A stretch of 64,000 bases of DNA from JADJOY01 sp046331705 [NCBI: bacterium] (GTDB taxonomy: Bacteria > JADJOY01): assembly GCA_046331705.1 (NCBI GenBank), contig JAXLQJ010000013.1, positions 1-64,000 of the forward strand, read 5' to 3'. Shown piece by piece: positions 20,300-29,381 of the stretch. The position numbers and the translations under genes are program-made. Numbering within the stretch: the stretch's first letter is position 1; the number at the start of each line of letters is the position of its first letter. The notes beneath the pieces were generated by a model. It was given only the letters and a program-made list of their open reading frames with translations, had not been told where the DNA came from and did no database searches.

Positions 20300-21517
20300 T
20301 CAGCGTGCCGTGCCGCGCGCGGCACGGCGTCGGATCGCCAGCACGAACGCAGCGGCCGGCACGAGGTACATGCCGAGATCGATCGACGGTGATCCGCCGC
20401 GCATCCCGCGACCATCGCCGACCGCCGCCTGCACCTGCGGCCCCACGCACGCGCCCGGCGTCGCGGGATCGCAATCGTCGTCGATCCCGTTCCCCGGCAG
20501 CTCCGTTGCACCCGGGTACACGGCTCCGTTCGTGTCGTCGCAATCGAGCTCGAAGCCGGCGGGGCAATCCGGCGAGGCCGGGCTGCCGTAGCCGTCGCCG
20601 TCGGCGTCGTGGCACGCCACCGGGAAGCCATTGAGCGCGTCGACCGTGTCCAGGAGATCTCCCACCTCGTAGAAATCGACGTGCACGAAGTTGGGGGTCT
20701 TGCCGTAGAGCGCGGCGCACTCGCGCGCCTTGTCGAGCAGGAACGGGTTGGTGTTGGCCTGGGCCGCGAGAGCGGTGGTACCGCCGCCCACCAGCGTTTC
20801 GAGGCGGTGATTCAGCCAGAAGAGCGCGTTGGTCGCGCTGCCGCCGTCGATCGCGCAGTCGAGGTCGCTGAGCTGATAGGTGTCCCAGGTGGTGTCGAAG
20901 CCGTGGCGGAACTTGAACATGTACCAGGGGTGCGTCGTCTCCTCGTCGTCGTTCGAGAAGACCAACAGCCGCTCGCCGGCATCGATCAGCTCGCCCAGTG
21001 TCGGCCACTCGCCACCCGGATGCGCGTAGAGGTAGTCGCTCGACGGGCTCGCGCTGTCGAGAAGGCCGGCCGCCTCGAAGACCGAGCCCGCTTGATCCGC
21101 GGTCACGAACGAGTCGAGGTAGATCGTGACGACCTCTTGCGGGTGGGCGTCGAGGAAGGTCTTGATCTCGGCGAGCCCCTCCACCGCCGGCTTGTTCGCG
21201 AGCACGCACACGCCGTGGCAGAGCGCGATCTCGCCGTCGTACTCCCAGAAGTCGAGCTCGAGCCCGCGCACGCCGCCTTCGAGCTGCTGCGTGATGGTCT
21301 GCGATTGGCTCGCGTTGATCGTGTAGCCCTCGGTGGTGTTCGCGTGCGAGTTGTGGGTGCTCGGGAAGGTCACCTCGTCGTAGCGGCGGCCGCAGAGCTC
21401 CGCGCGGCCGTTGCACACGGTGGCGGCGTGCGCGCCGGGCGCGGCAGCGAAGACGAGTGTGCCGGCCAGCGCGGCGCGCGAAGCGAGCCGAGAGAATCCG
21501 TGAAGGGCGTCGGACAT
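20300..21517 (-). CDS. Exported PI-PLC X-domain protein
   Basis: 405 residues with an AAGGGAG ribosome-binding site eight to ten bases before ATG 21517. A signal peptide (ALAGTLVFAAAPGAHA) precedes a PLC-X (PLCXD-like) domain. It has the two catalytic histidines in FPSTHNSHANT and ALCHGVCVL, plus LELDFWEYDGE and VTIYLDSF. A MopE-like Asp-rich unit (DCDDTNGAVYPGATELPGNG) and an apolar helix (YLVPAAAFVLAI) followed by RRRAARGTAR form the C terminus, which looks like a membrane or sorting tag. It probably acts on inositol- or glycerophospholipids outside the cytoplasm; the actual substrate is not known. Intact, unlike several neighbours. Confidence 0.85.
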   Translation of the reverse strand: MSDALHGFSRLASRAALAGTLVFAAAPGAHAATVCNGRAELCGRRYDEVTFPSTHNSHANTTEGYTINASQSQTITQQLEGGVRGLELDFWEYDGEIALCHGVCVLANKPAVEGLAEIKTFLDAHPQEVVTIYLDSFVTADQAGSVFEAAGLLDSASPSSDYLYAHPGGEWPTLGELIDAGERLLVFSNDDEETTHPWYMFKFRHGFDTTWDTYQLSDLDCAIDGGSATNALFWLNHRLETLVGGGTTALAAQANTNPFLLDKARECAALYGKTPNFVHVDFYEVGDLLDTVDALNGFPVACHDADGDGYGSPASPDCPAGFELDCDDTNGAVYPGATELPGNGIDDDCDPATPGACVGPQVQAAVGDGRGMRGGSPSIDLGMYLVPAAAFVLAIRRRAARGTAR

Positions 21518-21734
21518 GGCACTCCCTTGTGCTTTCGCCGTGCGGGGGGGGAAGCGCCGATGCTAGCGAGCGACGCGTCGCGTGCGCAATCGCACGGAAC
21601 CCGCACGGGACCCGCCGCGAGCGTCCGAAGCGATCGGCGTTCCCCAACCCGTCGACGCGGACGGGACGTCGGTCGCTCTGCCGGTCGAAAGGAACGACGT
21701 CCGCTCGGCTCGCGAGTCGGCGTCGCTCGCCGAT

Positions 21735-22954
21735 TCAAGCAGTCACGGAAGCCGTCGAGACCGTGGTGTGGTGGAAGCCGAGGCGCGGATCGGAAAGCAA
21801 TCCGATGTGCTCGGGAAAGAAGCCGCGGATGGAGGGAAACGGGATGCGCTTCACCACCACCATCTCGGGATGGCGATAGACGATCACCTCGTTCAAGCCG
21901 CGGTGCGCCGTGAGCACGAAACGTCCGTCGGGGCTCACTTGCAGTCCGAGACTGCCGTCCAGGAGGCTGAAACGGCTGGCGAGCAGCACCTTGAGCAACC
22001 GGTGCGAGTTGCCGAGCACGTTCACGCGGCTGAAGGCCTCGACGAGGTTCGCCCAACCGCTGCGCAGACCGAGCAGCGAGCGGAGCAGACCCGGGCGCTC
22101 GTCGATGAACTGGACGTGCTTGAAGGTCTCGAGATCCACCCGCACCAGCGTCCCGCCTGCGCACGCGTTGTAGAAGACGTCGTTGGCGGTGACCGCCACG
22201 TCGGACGTGAACGCCGCCGGCAGCTCCTTGGCGATGGAGGCGTGGCGCGTGACCATCGCCGTCTCGGCGTCGACCTCGAAGACGTAATTCTTGAAATGGG
22301 CGAGCGTGTACTCGCCGAACTCGTTTCCCTGCGGCGCGACGCGCTGGCTGGGACCGTAGAAGAAGTCTTTGGTGGGATGCGCGGCGATGTGCCAACACGT
22401 CGCCGGAAGCGCCACCACGCGCGCGGTGTTGGTGGTGAGGTCGAAGATGCCGAGCTCGCAGGCGTAGCCCTTGTGGTCGTGGTCCATCGAGCCGTAACCG
22501 ATGTAGCGGCCCGACGGCGAGCGCTTCATCGCGTGCGGCAGCTTCACCCGATGCTCGCCGAGTCGGACCGGGTTCTCGAGATCGTCCATGTCGAAACGCC
22601 AGAACGAATCGCCGAGCACGGCGATGAAGGACTTTCCGGAGAGCCAGACCACGTGGGTCTGGCTGGAATAGAGCACGTCGGGTGCGCAGAAGCGCAGCGT
22701 CGAGAGGCGCCGCACCTCGCGCAGCGTGCGCGGATCGAAGAACAGCAGCGTCTGGGAGAGGTTGCCCAGGAACGCGAGCGTGCCCGTCGGGTTCACCTGG
22801 GTCGCGTGACCACCCGCCACGCCTTCGAAGAATTGATCTGCTTCTCCCAGCGATCCGCATCCGGATCGCAGCGAAGCCGGGCGACGCCGCACAGGCCCTC
22901 GAAACCGTTCAGGCAATTCCCGTCGAGCGTGATGAAGAGGTCGAACGCGGTCAT
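21735..22954 (-). CDS. Uncharacterised beta-propeller protein (single frameshift)
   Basis: I do not recognise the family. From ATG 22954 the protein opens MTAFDLFITLDGNCLNGFEG, without a signal peptide. Near 22833 the frame shifts by one base: after RWEKQI the sequence continues in another frame as FFEGVAGGHATQVNPTGTLA. The corrected product is 406 residues. It is made of WD40/YVTN-like blades (FLGNLSQTLLFFDPRTLREV, LQVSPDGRFVLTAHRGLNEV), suggesting a cytoplasmic or soluble propeller. Repeated HATQVNP, PHAMKRSPSGRYIGYGSMDH and CWHIAAHP strings might supply metal ligands; carotenoid-oxygenase-like or selenium-binding-protein-like propellers are possible distant relatives, but this is a guess. 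Confidence 0.65.
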
Positions 22955-23009
22955 GCGGTTCCTCGCTTGCGAGTGAGATTCGTCCCAACGACGTAGAGCG
23001 GGTGTTCGC

Positions 23010-23825
23010 TCAGCGGAGCGACTCCGGGTTGCCGAGCAGCTCGTGGAGCTGCTGGCAGATCCGGGCGGCTTGGATGCCATCGACCACACGGTGGTCGAAG
23101 GTGGCGCAGAGCTTGAGCATCGGCCGGACGCAGAGCTCGCCGGCGTCGTCCACCGAGGGTCGCGGACGCACGCGCGTCACGAGGATGTCGACCATGATGC
23201 GACCGATCGGTGTCAGCGGAGCGTACGCCTCGTCGACGCCGTGCATGCCGAGGCTGGTCACCATCCCGGTGCCGAAGAGATCGGCGGGCAAACCCTGCTT
23301 CGCGAGGTCGAGGTGAAGCTCGTTCATCGACAGGCTTGCCAGCGACAGGAAGGGCCGCATCAGCCACCAGGGCAGCTTGTCCATGAGCTTCTTGCTGTTG
23401 CGGAACGCGGGATCCGCGTCGGTGCGGATGCGCTCGCTCGCCGCGATGACCTCGCTCGCGAGCTGGCGTAGCGGCAGCTGGTCGGCGGCGGTGATGCGGT
23501 GCGCGGAGAGATCACGGCCGCCGGCGCCCGCGATGAGCACGGTGATGTCGACGGTCTTGCGCCGCTCGAGCTTGCCCCAGAAGCGCACCTTGGCGTTGGT
23601 CTCCGGATGGCGGGCGATGGCCACGGCCAGCGCCTTGGTCACCAGGTGCGTGACCGTGACCTGCACGCCGCACTCGTCGCGGAGCCGCTCGAGGAAGGCG
23701 AGCGCCGGCCCCATGTCGATCTCCGTCGCACCGTAGATGCTCGGGTCCTTGGGGCGACGCCACTGGGCCGCCGCCCAGCGATGGAAGAGCGACGGGTTTT
23801 CGTAAGGCGTGAAGTTGGAGCTCAT
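23010..23825 (-). CDS. Stand-alone E2-type acyltransferase catalytic domain
   Basis: 271 residues from ATG 23825, preceded by GGAGCG. The sequence matches the catalytic domain of 2-oxoacid dehydrogenase E2 acyltransferases: VTVTHLVTKALAVAIARHPE, DITVLIAG, and the active-site motif TFDHRVVDGIQAAR near the end (His and Asp of HxxxD). There is no lipoyl domain, no peripheral-subunit-binding domain, and no E1 or E3 gene alongside. Stand-alone versions probably acetylate or acylate a different carrier. The shared intergenic region with the FadR-type regulator suggests acyl-responsive control. Role beyond acyl transfer is inferred. Confidence 0.85.
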   Translation of the reverse strand: MSSNFTPYENPSLFHRWAAAQWRRPKDPSIYGATEIDMGPALAFLERLRDECGVQVTVTHLVTKALAVAIARHPETNAKVRFWGKLERRKTVDITVLIAGAGGRDLSAHRITAADQLPLRQLASEVIAASERIRTDADPAFRNSKKLMDKLPWWLMRPFLSLASLSMNELHLDLAKQGLPADLFGTGMVTSLGMHGVDEAYAPLTPIGRIMVDILVTRVRPRPSVDDAGELCVRPMLKLCATFDHRVVDGIQAARICQQLHELLGNPESLR

Positions 23826-23878
23826 CGGTTCGCTCCGCGGAACGGCGCCGCGATTGGGTCCCGGCTGCACAAAATCAA

Positions 23879-23893
23879 ATTGGTCCAACCACT
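23879..23893. promoter_or_regulatory. FadR/PdhR-like operator, acyltransferase side
   Basis: ATTGGT CCA ACCACT, an inverted repeat with core TGGT-N3-ACCA, 54 bases before the acyltransferase ATG. FadR-subfamily GntR regulators such as PdhR and LldR bind TTGGTNNNACCAA-type sites. It pairs with the site at 24002-24016. Confidence 0.6.
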
Positions 23894-24001
23894 GTACCAC
23901 AGCACGAGCCGCCGTCCAGGATCGCGGTGTCGAGGCGATTCTCCAGAGAATTCCGGTGCTTGACCGGTCGGGAGGGCGGCAGCTAAGGTCGTCTTCGGTT
24001 C

Positions 24002-24016
24002 ATTGGTTGTACCAAT
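24002..24016. promoter_or_regulatory. FadR/PdhR-like operator, regulator side
   Basis: ATTGGT TGT ACCAAT, a perfect six-plus-six inverted repeat with a three-base spacer, 18 bases before the regulator's ATG. It is the expected site for autorepression by the FadR-family protein encoded next to it. Centres of the two sites are about 123 bases apart. Confidence 0.7.
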
Positions 24017-24034
24017 TTGCGTCCCGGACGCTCC

Positions 24035-24739
24035 ATGTTGACGCCCCTCAAGCGCTCGCGCGTCTCGGACGACGTTCTCGCCCAGCTCGTCGACCGGATC
24101 TTGGCGGGCGACTTCGCGAGCGGGCAGCGCCTTCCGCCGGAGCGCGAGCTCGCCCAGCAGCTCGGCGTCAATCGCACCTCGGTGCGCGAGGCGCTCCGGC
24201 AGCTGGAGTCGATGGGACTGGTGCGCATCCGCCAGGGCGACGGGATCTACGTGAAGGACCGCGAGCTGGACCCGACGCTCGCCTTCCTGCACTTCATCTC
24301 CTCGACCGGTACCGGTCTCGACGCTCGCTTCGTGATGAGCCTCGACGAGATCCGGCGGATCTTCGCCCTCGCGATGGTCGAGCTGGCCGCCGAGCGCGTG
24401 GACGACGAGGGCCTGGCGCGCCTCGAGGCGGTGCTCGAACGCTACCCGCGCGACGACACCCAGCAGCTGCTGCTCGGCGAGTGGGACTTCCGCTTCTTCC
24501 GCGAGATCGCGCGCGCCACCGGCAACCCGATCTTCGTCTATCTGATGAACACGGTGCGCGAGATCTTCGGGCAGCTGCGCGGGATCTATCTCGAGCTCGA
24601 CGAGCGGGAGCAACAGAGCGTCGCCGAGCTCAACGGCGAGCTGCTGGCGGCGCTCAAAGACCACGACCCACGGCGCGCCGTGGCCGTTCTCCAGGCGCGC
24701 ATGGATCGCGATCGCGCCGTGTTCGCCAGCCGCGCGTGA
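24035..24739 (+). CDS. FadR-family (GntR/FCD) transcriptional regulator
   Basis: 234 residues from ATG 24035; a TTG at 24017 is an alternative. The N-terminal winged helix-turn-helix has the GntR hallmarks LPPERELAQQLGVNRTSVRE and ALRQLESMGLV (residues about 28-60). The C-terminal FCD helical domain includes EIRRIFALAMVELAAERV and a putative metal/ligand set around DFRFFREIARATGN. FadR-subfamily proteins sense carboxylates or acyl-CoA and repress nearby metabolic genes. Divergent placement opposite the acyltransferase, with a TGGT-N3-ACCA site beside each start, suggests it controls itself and the acyltransferase. Confidence 0.9.
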   Translation: MLTPLKRSRVSDDVLAQLVDRILAGDFASGQRLPPERELAQQLGVNRTSVREALRQLESMGLVRIRQGDGIYVKDRELDPTLAFLHFISSTGTGLDARFVMSLDEIRRIFALAMVELAAERVDDEGLARLEAVLERYPRDDTQQLLLGEWDFRFFREIARATGNPIFVYLMNTVREIFGQLRGIYLELDEREQQSVAELNGELLAALKDHDPRRAVAVLQARMDRDRAVFASRA

Positions 24740-24926
24740 ATCGGGCTGGCGCGGTGCTCGGCCCCGGAGCAGACCGCAGCGGATTGGCGGGCGAGCGCGA
24801 GGGTTTCACGCGACACGAGTGAAGCTCGGCCGCCGGAGCCGATCGCCGCGCGAGCGATTCTCGTAGTAAGTAGGCCTGCCCTGACCGGACGGCGAGCACC
24901 CGGCGCGCCGCGCGAGCGAGCGCTAC

Positions 24927-26774
24927 GTGACGGCAACGATGCCACCCGCCGAGTCTCCGTCTCCCGCGGCCTTGCGGGTGTGGCCGGGCGCGGTCGCGGT
25001 CGCGCTGCACTGGCTCGGTCGCTTCGTTCTCCCCATTCTCGCTCCCGAGGTCGTACCGCCGGTGCTGGCGAGCACCGTCACCGCGGCGGGCGTGTTCGTC
25101 TGGTGGGTGTTCCTGAGCCGGGCCGCATGGGCCGATCGCGTCGGCGCCCTCGTGTGGATGCTGGTCGCGATGTTCGCGGCGTCGCTCGTCGCGCACGACT
25201 CCGTGGCACACGCGATCCTGGGCATCGTCTTCCGGCTCTACGGTGTGCCGGTGTTGAGCCTCGCCCTCGTGGTGGCCGCGCTCCTCACGCGCCACCGCGG
25301 CCTTCGTGCACGCCGCGCGGCGATGCTGATCGCGATCGGCTTGGCGAGCAGCCTCTTCACGCTGGTGCGCAGCGAAGGCGTCACGGGCGACGCCGCCACC
25401 GACTTCCATTGGCGATGGACCCGCACTCCCGAGGAACGCCTCCTCGCACGGTCGGGCGGTGGGCCAGCGCTGGATCCGCCCGCCGCCGGCGTGCGGTCGC
25501 GCGAGGCCCTCGCGGAGTCCACGCCGAGCGATCACCGCGAGTGGCCAGGGTTTCGCGGTCCCAAGCGCGATAGCGTCGTACGCGGCGTCGCCATCGCGGT
25601 CGACTGGACCCGCTCGCCTCCAGTCGAGCGATGGCGTCGTCCCATCGGTCCGGGCTGGTCCTCCTTCGCCGTTCGCGGCGAGGCGCTCTTCACCCAGGAG
25701 CAGCAAGGGGACGACGAGCTGGTCTCGAGCTACGCGCTCGCGACCGGCGCGCCGCTCTGGAGCCATCGTGACGCGACCCGCTTCACCGACCCCAACGGCG
25801 GCGTCGGCCCGCGCGCGACTCCGGCGGTCGTCGACGGTCGCGTCTTCGCCCTCGGCGCCACCGGAATCCTGAACGCGCTCGACGCCGTCGACGGTTCCGT
25901 CGTGTGGTCGCGGAACGTCACCGCGGACACCCAGACCGAGGTCCCGGATCACGGCTTCGCGGGCTCGCCGCTCGTGGTCGACGATTCGGTGATCGTCGCC
26001 GCCGCCGGCGTGCTCGCGTCCTACGACCGCGACACGGGCCGACCGCGGTGGGTGACACCGACGGGCGGCTGGGGCTTCAGCTCGCCGCTCGTCGCCACGA
26101 TCGACGGCGTCACCCAGCTGCTGCTCGCGAACAGCAAAGGCGTCACCGGCATCGCGTTCGCCCATGGCGCTCGACTCTGGGACTACGCGTGGGCCGGGGA
26201 CGGCATCGTGCAACCGGTCGTGCTCGCGAACGGAGACGTGCTCGTGGGCAGCGCCGACGGTCTGGGAAGCGGCTCGGGAGTCGGGATTCGACGCGTCGCC
26301 GTGACGCGCACCGCAGGCCGATGGAGCGCGACCGAACGCTGGAAGTCCGTGGACCTCAAGCCCTACTTCAACGGCTTCGTCGTTCATCGCGATCATGCCT
26401 TCGGCTTCGACGGCACCATCCTCGCCTGCATCGACCTCGCCGACGGACGGCGGAATTGGAAAGGCGGTCGCTTCGGCTACGGGCAAGTGATCTTGCTCGC
26501 GGACCAGGACGTGCTGCTGGTCATGTCCGATCGCGGCGAGCTGGCGCTGGTCGCAGCGTCCATCGACCGGTTCCGCGAGCTCGCGCGATTCCAGGTGCTC
26601 GAGGGCCGCACCTGGAACCATCCGGTGCTGGCGGGCGACGTGCTGCTCGCCCGGAACGATCACGAGATGGTCGCGTTCCGAATGCCCCCGGCGAGCGCGA
26701 GCGAGGACCCGCGGGGCGCGACCGCCGAGACCAGCTCGGCGGCGGCTCCCGAGGCTCGCCAGGCGGGCGAGTAG
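24927..26774 (+). CDS. Membrane-anchored PQQ-type beta-propeller protein
   Basis: 615 residues. The N-terminal 120 residues contain about four transmembrane helices (VAVALHWLGRFVLPIL, VLASTVTAAGVFVWWVFL, VWMLVAMFAASLVA, VLSLALVVAALL), then one more (AMLIAIGLASSLF). The remaining 430 residues form a PQQ-binding-like propeller that opens with EWPGFRGPKRDSVV. Blade motifs include LNALDAVDGSVVWSR and LASYDRDTGRPRWVT. No dehydrogenase catalytic motif is obvious, so it may be a structural or sensory propeller on the periplasmic side. The WPGxRGPKRD opening recurs in the propeller encoded at 27845-29137, so the two are paralogous. Confidence 0.85.
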   Translation: MTATMPPAESPSPAALRVWPGAVAVALHWLGRFVLPILAPEVVPPVLASTVTAAGVFVWWVFLSRAAWADRVGALVWMLVAMFAASLVAHDSVAHAILGIVFRLYGVPVLSLALVVAALLTRHRGLRARRAAMLIAIGLASSLFTLVRSEGVTGDAATDFHWRWTRTPEERLLARSGGGPALDPPAAGVRSREALAESTPSDHREWPGFRGPKRDSVVRGVAIAVDWTRSPPVERWRRPIGPGWSSFAVRGEALFTQEQQGDDELVSSYALATGAPLWSHRDATRFTDPNGGVGPRATPAVVDGRVFALGATGILNALDAVDGSVVWSRNVTADTQTEVPDHGFAGSPLVVDDSVIVAAAGVLASYDRDTGRPRWVTPTGGWGFSSPLVATIDGVTQLLLANSKGVTGIAFAHGARLWDYAWAGDGIVQPVVLANGDVLVGSADGLGSGSGVGIRRVAVTRTAGRWSATERWKSVDLKPYFNGFVVHRDHAFGFDGTILACIDLADGRRNWKGGRFGYGQVILLADQDVLLVMSDRGELALVAASIDRFRELARFQVLEGRTWNHPVLAGDVLLARNDHEMVAFRMPPASASEDPRGATAETSSAAAPEARQAGE

Positions 26775-26829
26775 CGCCGCGCGCTCGCAGCGGGTGGAGC
26801 ACGGCAGCAACCTCGGCGAGGCGCCGCCG

Positions 26830-27840
26830 TCAGCCGGACGCGGGCGTCGCGTCGATCACGCGCCGCACCGCCGCCGCGATGCGCACGTGGCCTCGATGCG
26901 TCGGGTGCAGGTGATCCGCGGTGATCTCCCACCAGGGCAGCGCGGGGTCGACGAGGCGCGCACCCGCGGGCACCGCGTCGCGAATGAGCTTGCGCCAGCT
27001 CGGTTCCGGCCAGCGCGCCACCGGATAGTCGATGACGAGCACGTGCCCGCCCCACCCTGCCGCGTCGGCGACCACCCGCTCGAAGCAGCGCCTCAGTGCC
27101 GCCAGGCGCTCGTCGTCGTCGGTCACCGGACCGGCGGCGGGGTCGGCGGCGTGCCGGTGATTCGCCCCGACCTGGATCACGACCCACGGCGGCCGAAGCG
27201 CCTTGGTCCGCTCCCACTGCGCGAGCGTGTCGTCCGCATCCGCCCCCCGGGCGGCCACCTTCGTGGCATCGAGCATGTCGCACCACGAGCGATCCACGAA
27301 CACGCCGTAGGCCGACGAGTCGCCGAGGCAAAGGATGCCCGAAGGATGCAGGGTCTCGCTCGCGTGACTCGCGTCGACCGGATCACCGATCAGGCTCGTC
27401 CACAGGAAGAGCAGCAATCCCAGGGCCGACGCCAGGTAGGCGCGCGAGCGCGTGCGCAGCAATCGCATCGCGAGCCCCCACCACACCACGATGGCGAGCG
27501 CCGGCGTCACCCAACCGACGAGCCAGACCGCCACCATCGGCAACAACGCCGGAACGCCGGCGCCCCAGAAGAGGCAGACCGTCGCCGCCGCGGAGAGCGC
27601 GAGCCGTGCGTTCCAGTCGGGGAGGCACGAGATGCACACGCCCATCACCTGGGCCGCGAGCATCAGCAAGAAGCCATGGCCGAAGGCGACCAGCACGGCG
27701 AGCGGTGTCCGCTCGCCGAAGCGCGCGCGCAGCAAGTCGAGGGCTCTGCGCAACCAGCCGCTCGCGGCGAACGCGGCGTTCGCGCCGCTCACGGACGCGA
27801 CGGAGGGCGCGCCCGGGTCGGCGGGCACCGAGTCGAGCAC
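26830..27840 (-). CDS. Membrane-anchored SGNH/GDSL hydrolase
   Basis: 336 residues. The N-terminal half has several transmembrane helices (LAVLVAFGHGFLLMLAAQVMG, LALSAAATVCLFWGAG, ALLPMVAVWLVGWVTPALAI, YLASALGLLLFLWTSLIG). An SGNH hydrolase domain follows: block I ILCLGDSSAYGVF (nucleophile Ser), a GANH version of the GxND block, and the catalytic pair DHLHP. It is likely an esterase or deacetylase acting at the outer face of the inner membrane. It starts four bases after the stop of the propeller gene at 27845, so the two form an operon, and its end converges on the propeller gene at 24927. Confidence 0.82.
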   Translation of the reverse strand: MLDSVPADPGAPSVASVSGANAAFAASGWLRRALDLLRARFGERTPLAVLVAFGHGFLLMLAAQVMGVCISCLPDWNARLALSAAATVCLFWGAGVPALLPMVAVWLVGWVTPALAIVVWWGLAMRLLRTRSRAYLASALGLLLFLWTSLIGDPVDASHASETLHPSGILCLGDSSAYGVFVDRSWCDMLDATKVAARGADADDTLAQWERTKALRPPWVVIQVGANHRHAADPAAGPVTDDDERLAALRRCFERVVADAAGWGGHVLVIDYPVARWPEPSWRKLIRDAVPAGARLVDPALPWWEITADHLHPTHRGHVRIAAAVRRVIDATPASG

Positions 27841-27844
27841 GGCA

Positions 27845-29137
27845 TCACGCGCGCTTGCGCAGGTCGTAGACGTAGAGCGTCTCCTGCTCGCGCAGGAACA
27901 GCCGGCCGCCAGCCACCACCGGGAGCGACCAGCTCGGCCGGCGCACGTCGGGGATCGTGAGGCTTCCCTTCTCCCGATAGCCGTCGGGCGTGGCTTCGAT
28001 CAGCAACACGACGCCGTTCTGGTAGCGAAAGTAGAGATTCCCGTCCGCGTAGGTGACGGCCGCCGAACCGGTGCCGGCGTTTCGGATGTCGCCGCCCCAC
28101 GCCACCTTGCCGGTGGTGAGCTCGATGCAGATGGGCGAGCCGCGGCCATGACCGTGCCCGCCATAGACGTGGTTGCCCACCAGCACCATGCCGCCGTGGT
28201 GGTTCTGGAAGGTCTTCGGTGCGAGGAAGTACACCTCGCGCGCGTCGACGCGCTCCTCGCTCGCACGCGCCAGCTCGACCAGCGCCGAGCCGGTGTCGTA
28301 GCCGGTCGAAGCGAAGACCCAGTTGCCGCGAACCAATGGCGTCGAGATGTTCGCCGTGCTGTTGGCGACGCGGTTGTAGCCCCACAGGAAGCGCCCGTCG
28401 CTCGCCCGCACGCCGACGAGGCCGCGGCCGAGGAGCTGCACGTATTGCCGCGTGCCGGCGGCTTCACTGACCACGATCGAGGAGTAGCCCGCACCGTCCG
28501 CGCCAGCGGGACCGAGGTCGGGGATGACCGTGCGCCAGACGTCCTTGCCCGTCGCCTTGTCGAGCGCGACGATCGCGGCGCGCGTGGATCCGGGTGTCAC
28601 GAGCACTCGATCGCCGTCGACGAGCGGCGACTCGCTGAAGCTCCAGGCGGACATCATCTTGCCGCCGAAGTCGCGCGGGAGGCTGCGGCGCCAGCGCTCG
28701 TGGCCGGAGACGGCGTCGACGGCGACGAGGTCGCCCTCGGTGCCGAGCGCGAACACGGTGTCGCCGTCCACGGTCGGCGTGCCGCGCGAGCCGCCGTTGT
28801 CTCCCGGCAGCGCCGGGCCCACGCGGTACGACCACAGCGGGGCACCGCGCTCGGCGTCGAAGGCGAGCAGGTATTGCTCGCGATCGCGATCGCCCATGGT
28901 GTAGATGCGTCCACCGGACACGGCGATGCTCGCGAAGCCCGCCCCCATGCCTTCGGCCTTCCAGAGCAACGGCGGACCACCGGCGGGCCAGGTGCTCGCG
29001 AGCCCGGTCTCGCGCGCCAGCCCATCGCGCTTCGGCCCACGCCAGCCCGGCCACTCGGGGCCACCGGCGCGCGAGTCGGGAGCGACGAGCACGATGGCGG
29101 CGACGACGACGGCAAGGGCGAGGGCTGCACGCTTCAT
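27845..29137 (-). CDS. Exported PQQ-type beta-propeller protein
   Basis: 430 residues from ATG 29137, with AAAGGTG nine bases upstream. A signal peptide (ALALAVVVAAIVLVAPDSRA) is followed by EWPGWRGPKRDGLA, then PQQ/BamB-like blades (LLAFDAERGAPLWSYRV, LVAVDAVSGHERWRRSL, IVALDKATGKDVWRT). Residues such as HHGGMVLVGNHVYGGHGHG may bind metal. These WPxxRGPxxxG propellers are usually annotated as PQQ-like repeat proteins without known catalysis. It heads an operon with the SGNH hydrolase and diverges from the DUF3311-symporter cassette. Confidence 0.87.
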   Translation of the reverse strand: MKRAALALAVVVAAIVLVAPDSRAGGPEWPGWRGPKRDGLARETGLASTWPAGGPPLLWKAEGMGAGFASIAVSGGRIYTMGDRDREQYLLAFDAERGAPLWSYRVGPALPGDNGGSRGTPTVDGDTVFALGTEGDLVAVDAVSGHERWRRSLPRDFGGKMMSAWSFSESPLVDGDRVLVTPGSTRAAIVALDKATGKDVWRTVIPDLGPAGADGAGYSSIVVSEAAGTRQYVQLLGRGLVGVRASDGRFLWGYNRVANSTANISTPLVRGNWVFASTGYDTGSALVELARASEERVDAREVYFLAPKTFQNHHGGMVLVGNHVYGGHGHGRGSPICIELTTGKVAWGGDIRNAGTGSAAVTYADGNLYFRYQNGVVLLIEATPDGYREKGSLTIPDVRRPSWSLPVVAGGRLFLREQETLYVYDLRKRA

Positions 29138-29381
29138 GGATTCACACCTTTGAGATTCGTGCGGGAGGTGCTTCATTGTGCGAGCCGTCGGCTCGGGTTG
29201 TCGAGCACATGCGCACGCCAGCGCTCGCGCGACACGATCGTTTCGCCGCGCTGGGCGCGCACGGCGAAGACCTCGCGAGCGCACGTCGATCCGCTCCCCC
29301 GCGCCACCGTCGGCCACCGAGAACACGGACGATCGTGCGTCCCTTCCCCGCCGCCCAGCGCCGAGTGCGAGCGTGAGCTCG

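Noticed and set aside
4947-23000. Accessory zone considered as a phage or insertion-sequence island
   Set aside because: No transposase, integrase, terminal inverted repeats or phage structural genes were seen; the duplication appears segmental.
28464-29054. Several Arg-rich frames opposite the exported propeller
   Set aside because: Alternate-frame shadows of the gene at 27845-29137.
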